A stretch of 31,646 bases of DNA from an uncultured Flavobacteriaceae bacterium (lineage in GTDB: Bacteria > Bacteroidota > Bacteroidia > Flavobacteriales > Flavobacteriaceae), in the NCBI GenBank assembly GCA_937901915.1, contig CALGUD010000144.1, positions 1 through 31,646 of the forward strand. The letters run 5' to 3'. Shown here piece after piece: positions 31,344 to 31,646 of the stretch (the first letter of the stretch is position 1; each line of letters starts with the position of its first letter). The notes beneath the pieces were generated by a model. The model was not told the origin of the DNA. It saw only the letters and a program-made list of their open reading frames with translations, and did not search any database. The translations under genes were made by a program, and so were the position numbers.

Positions 31344-31646
31344 TTAATGAAGATCACGATCTACTACAGACCCGGAACCGCCAACCAGAAAATCCAGGTC
31401 GGCGCCCTGGCAGGCTTGTTCTACGTGATCGATGTATATTTTTACATATCCTCTGTCTGCCATAGGCTTGGGAGCTACCCAGGCCGCTTTTCTGCGCTGA
31501 ATTTCTTCTTCCGGCACATCCAGCTCCAGTTTTCTGTTGGGAACATCAAGAATAATCATATCGCCATCCTGAACTATTGCCAATGTTCCTCCAACAGTTG
31601 ATTCCGGAGAAACGTGTAAAACCACGGTTCCGTATGCGGTACCACT
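31344..31646 (-). CDS. IlvD/Edd-family sugar-acid dehydratase, C-terminal part (5' end outside window)
   Basis: The visible 100 residues are the C-terminal end of an iron-sulfur dehydratase of the IlvD/Edd family. The frame continues through the window edge as SGTAYGTVVLHVSPEST and then GGTLAIVQDGDMIILDVP, typical of pentonate dehydratases (L-arabinonate/D-xylonate type) and of dihydroxy-acid dehydratase. The end IQRRKAAWV and a Gly/Ser-rich tail (LVGGSGSVVDRDLH) fit the sugar-acid branch. A GTG at 31625-31623 is not a start, because coding continues upstream of it. The cluster-binding cysteines lie outside the window. The downstream FAH-fold and 2-oxoglutarate-semialdehyde dehydrogenase genes make a sugar-acid substrate much more likely than branched-chain amino-acid synthesis. 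Confidence 0.88.
   Translation of the reverse strand, partial: SGTAYGTVVLHVSPESTVGGTLAIVQDGDMIILDVPNRKLELDVPEEEIQRRKAAWVAPKPMADRGYVKIYIDHVEQACQGADLDFLVGGSGSVVDRDLH

Noticed and set aside
31344..31625. A complete 93-residue gene starting at GTG
   Set aside because: Coding similarity to IlvD/Edd dehydratases continues upstream of the GTG to the window edge, so it is an internal valine of a truncated gene.

Overview
The window is AT-rich bacterial DNA from a member of the Bacteroidota, most probably the family Flavobacteriaceae. The clearest signs are a 1608-residue secreted protein ending in a type IX secretion (T9SS type A) sorting domain, lipoproteins with Bacteroidota-style signals (one with acidic residues just after the lipidated Cys), weak or absent Shine-Dalgarno sequences, and flavobacterial -7 promoter motifs (TAnnTTTG) near some starts. 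No tRNA, rRNA, CRISPR array, insertion sequence or prophage was found.

Layout. 1-410: the 5' parts of two unrelated genes, pyrD (+) and a family 2 glycoside hydrolase (-), meet tail to tail at about 196-203. This is either a real rearrangement or an assembly chimera. 641-1129: a GNAT acetyltransferase. 1504-9591: a five-gene plus-strand unit made of a formyltransferase, two tandem phage-tail-collar proteins, a SAM methyltransferase and a giant repeat protein exported by T9SS, closed by an intrinsic terminator. A strong hairpin built from a perfect SD and anti-SD sequence lies inside it. This is the best candidate for an undescribed system. 9683-11909: a UGT-like glycosyltransferase and a secreted alpha/beta hydrolase.

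11906-15263 (-): a three-gene unit of RraA-type aldolase, enolase-superfamily sugar-acid dehydratase and BASS transporter. Both enzymes carry export signals (Sec and Tat), which suggests sugar-acid breakdown in the periplasm followed by uptake of a keto acid. 15461-17441 (-): an epimerase and a Gfo/Idh oxidoreductase with overlapping reading frames. 17582-19432 (+): a peroxiredoxin-like/thioredoxin fusion lipoprotein and a LysE-type exporter. 19472-25316 (-): a PagL-like lipid A deacylase, a Tat-lipoprotein serine hydrolase, and a tightly packed run of DUF2721 protein, aldo/keto reductase, DinB-like protein and a second aldo/keto reductase. 25427-26999 (+): a DUF1697 protein and an ABC ATPase with no permease beside it. 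27189-28239 (-): a lipocalin-like lipoprotein and a Gre-like factor.

28507-31646 (-): an oxidative sugar-acid operon. An IlvD/Edd-family dehydratase, cut by the window edge, feeds a fumarylacetoacetase-fold 2-keto-3-deoxy-acid dehydratase, whose product is oxidised by a 2-oxoglutarate-semialdehyde dehydrogenase to reach the TCA cycle. A small membrane protein of unknown role sits inside the operon. Together with the enolase/RraA genes, the window points to a polysaccharide- and uronate/pentose-using heterotroph.
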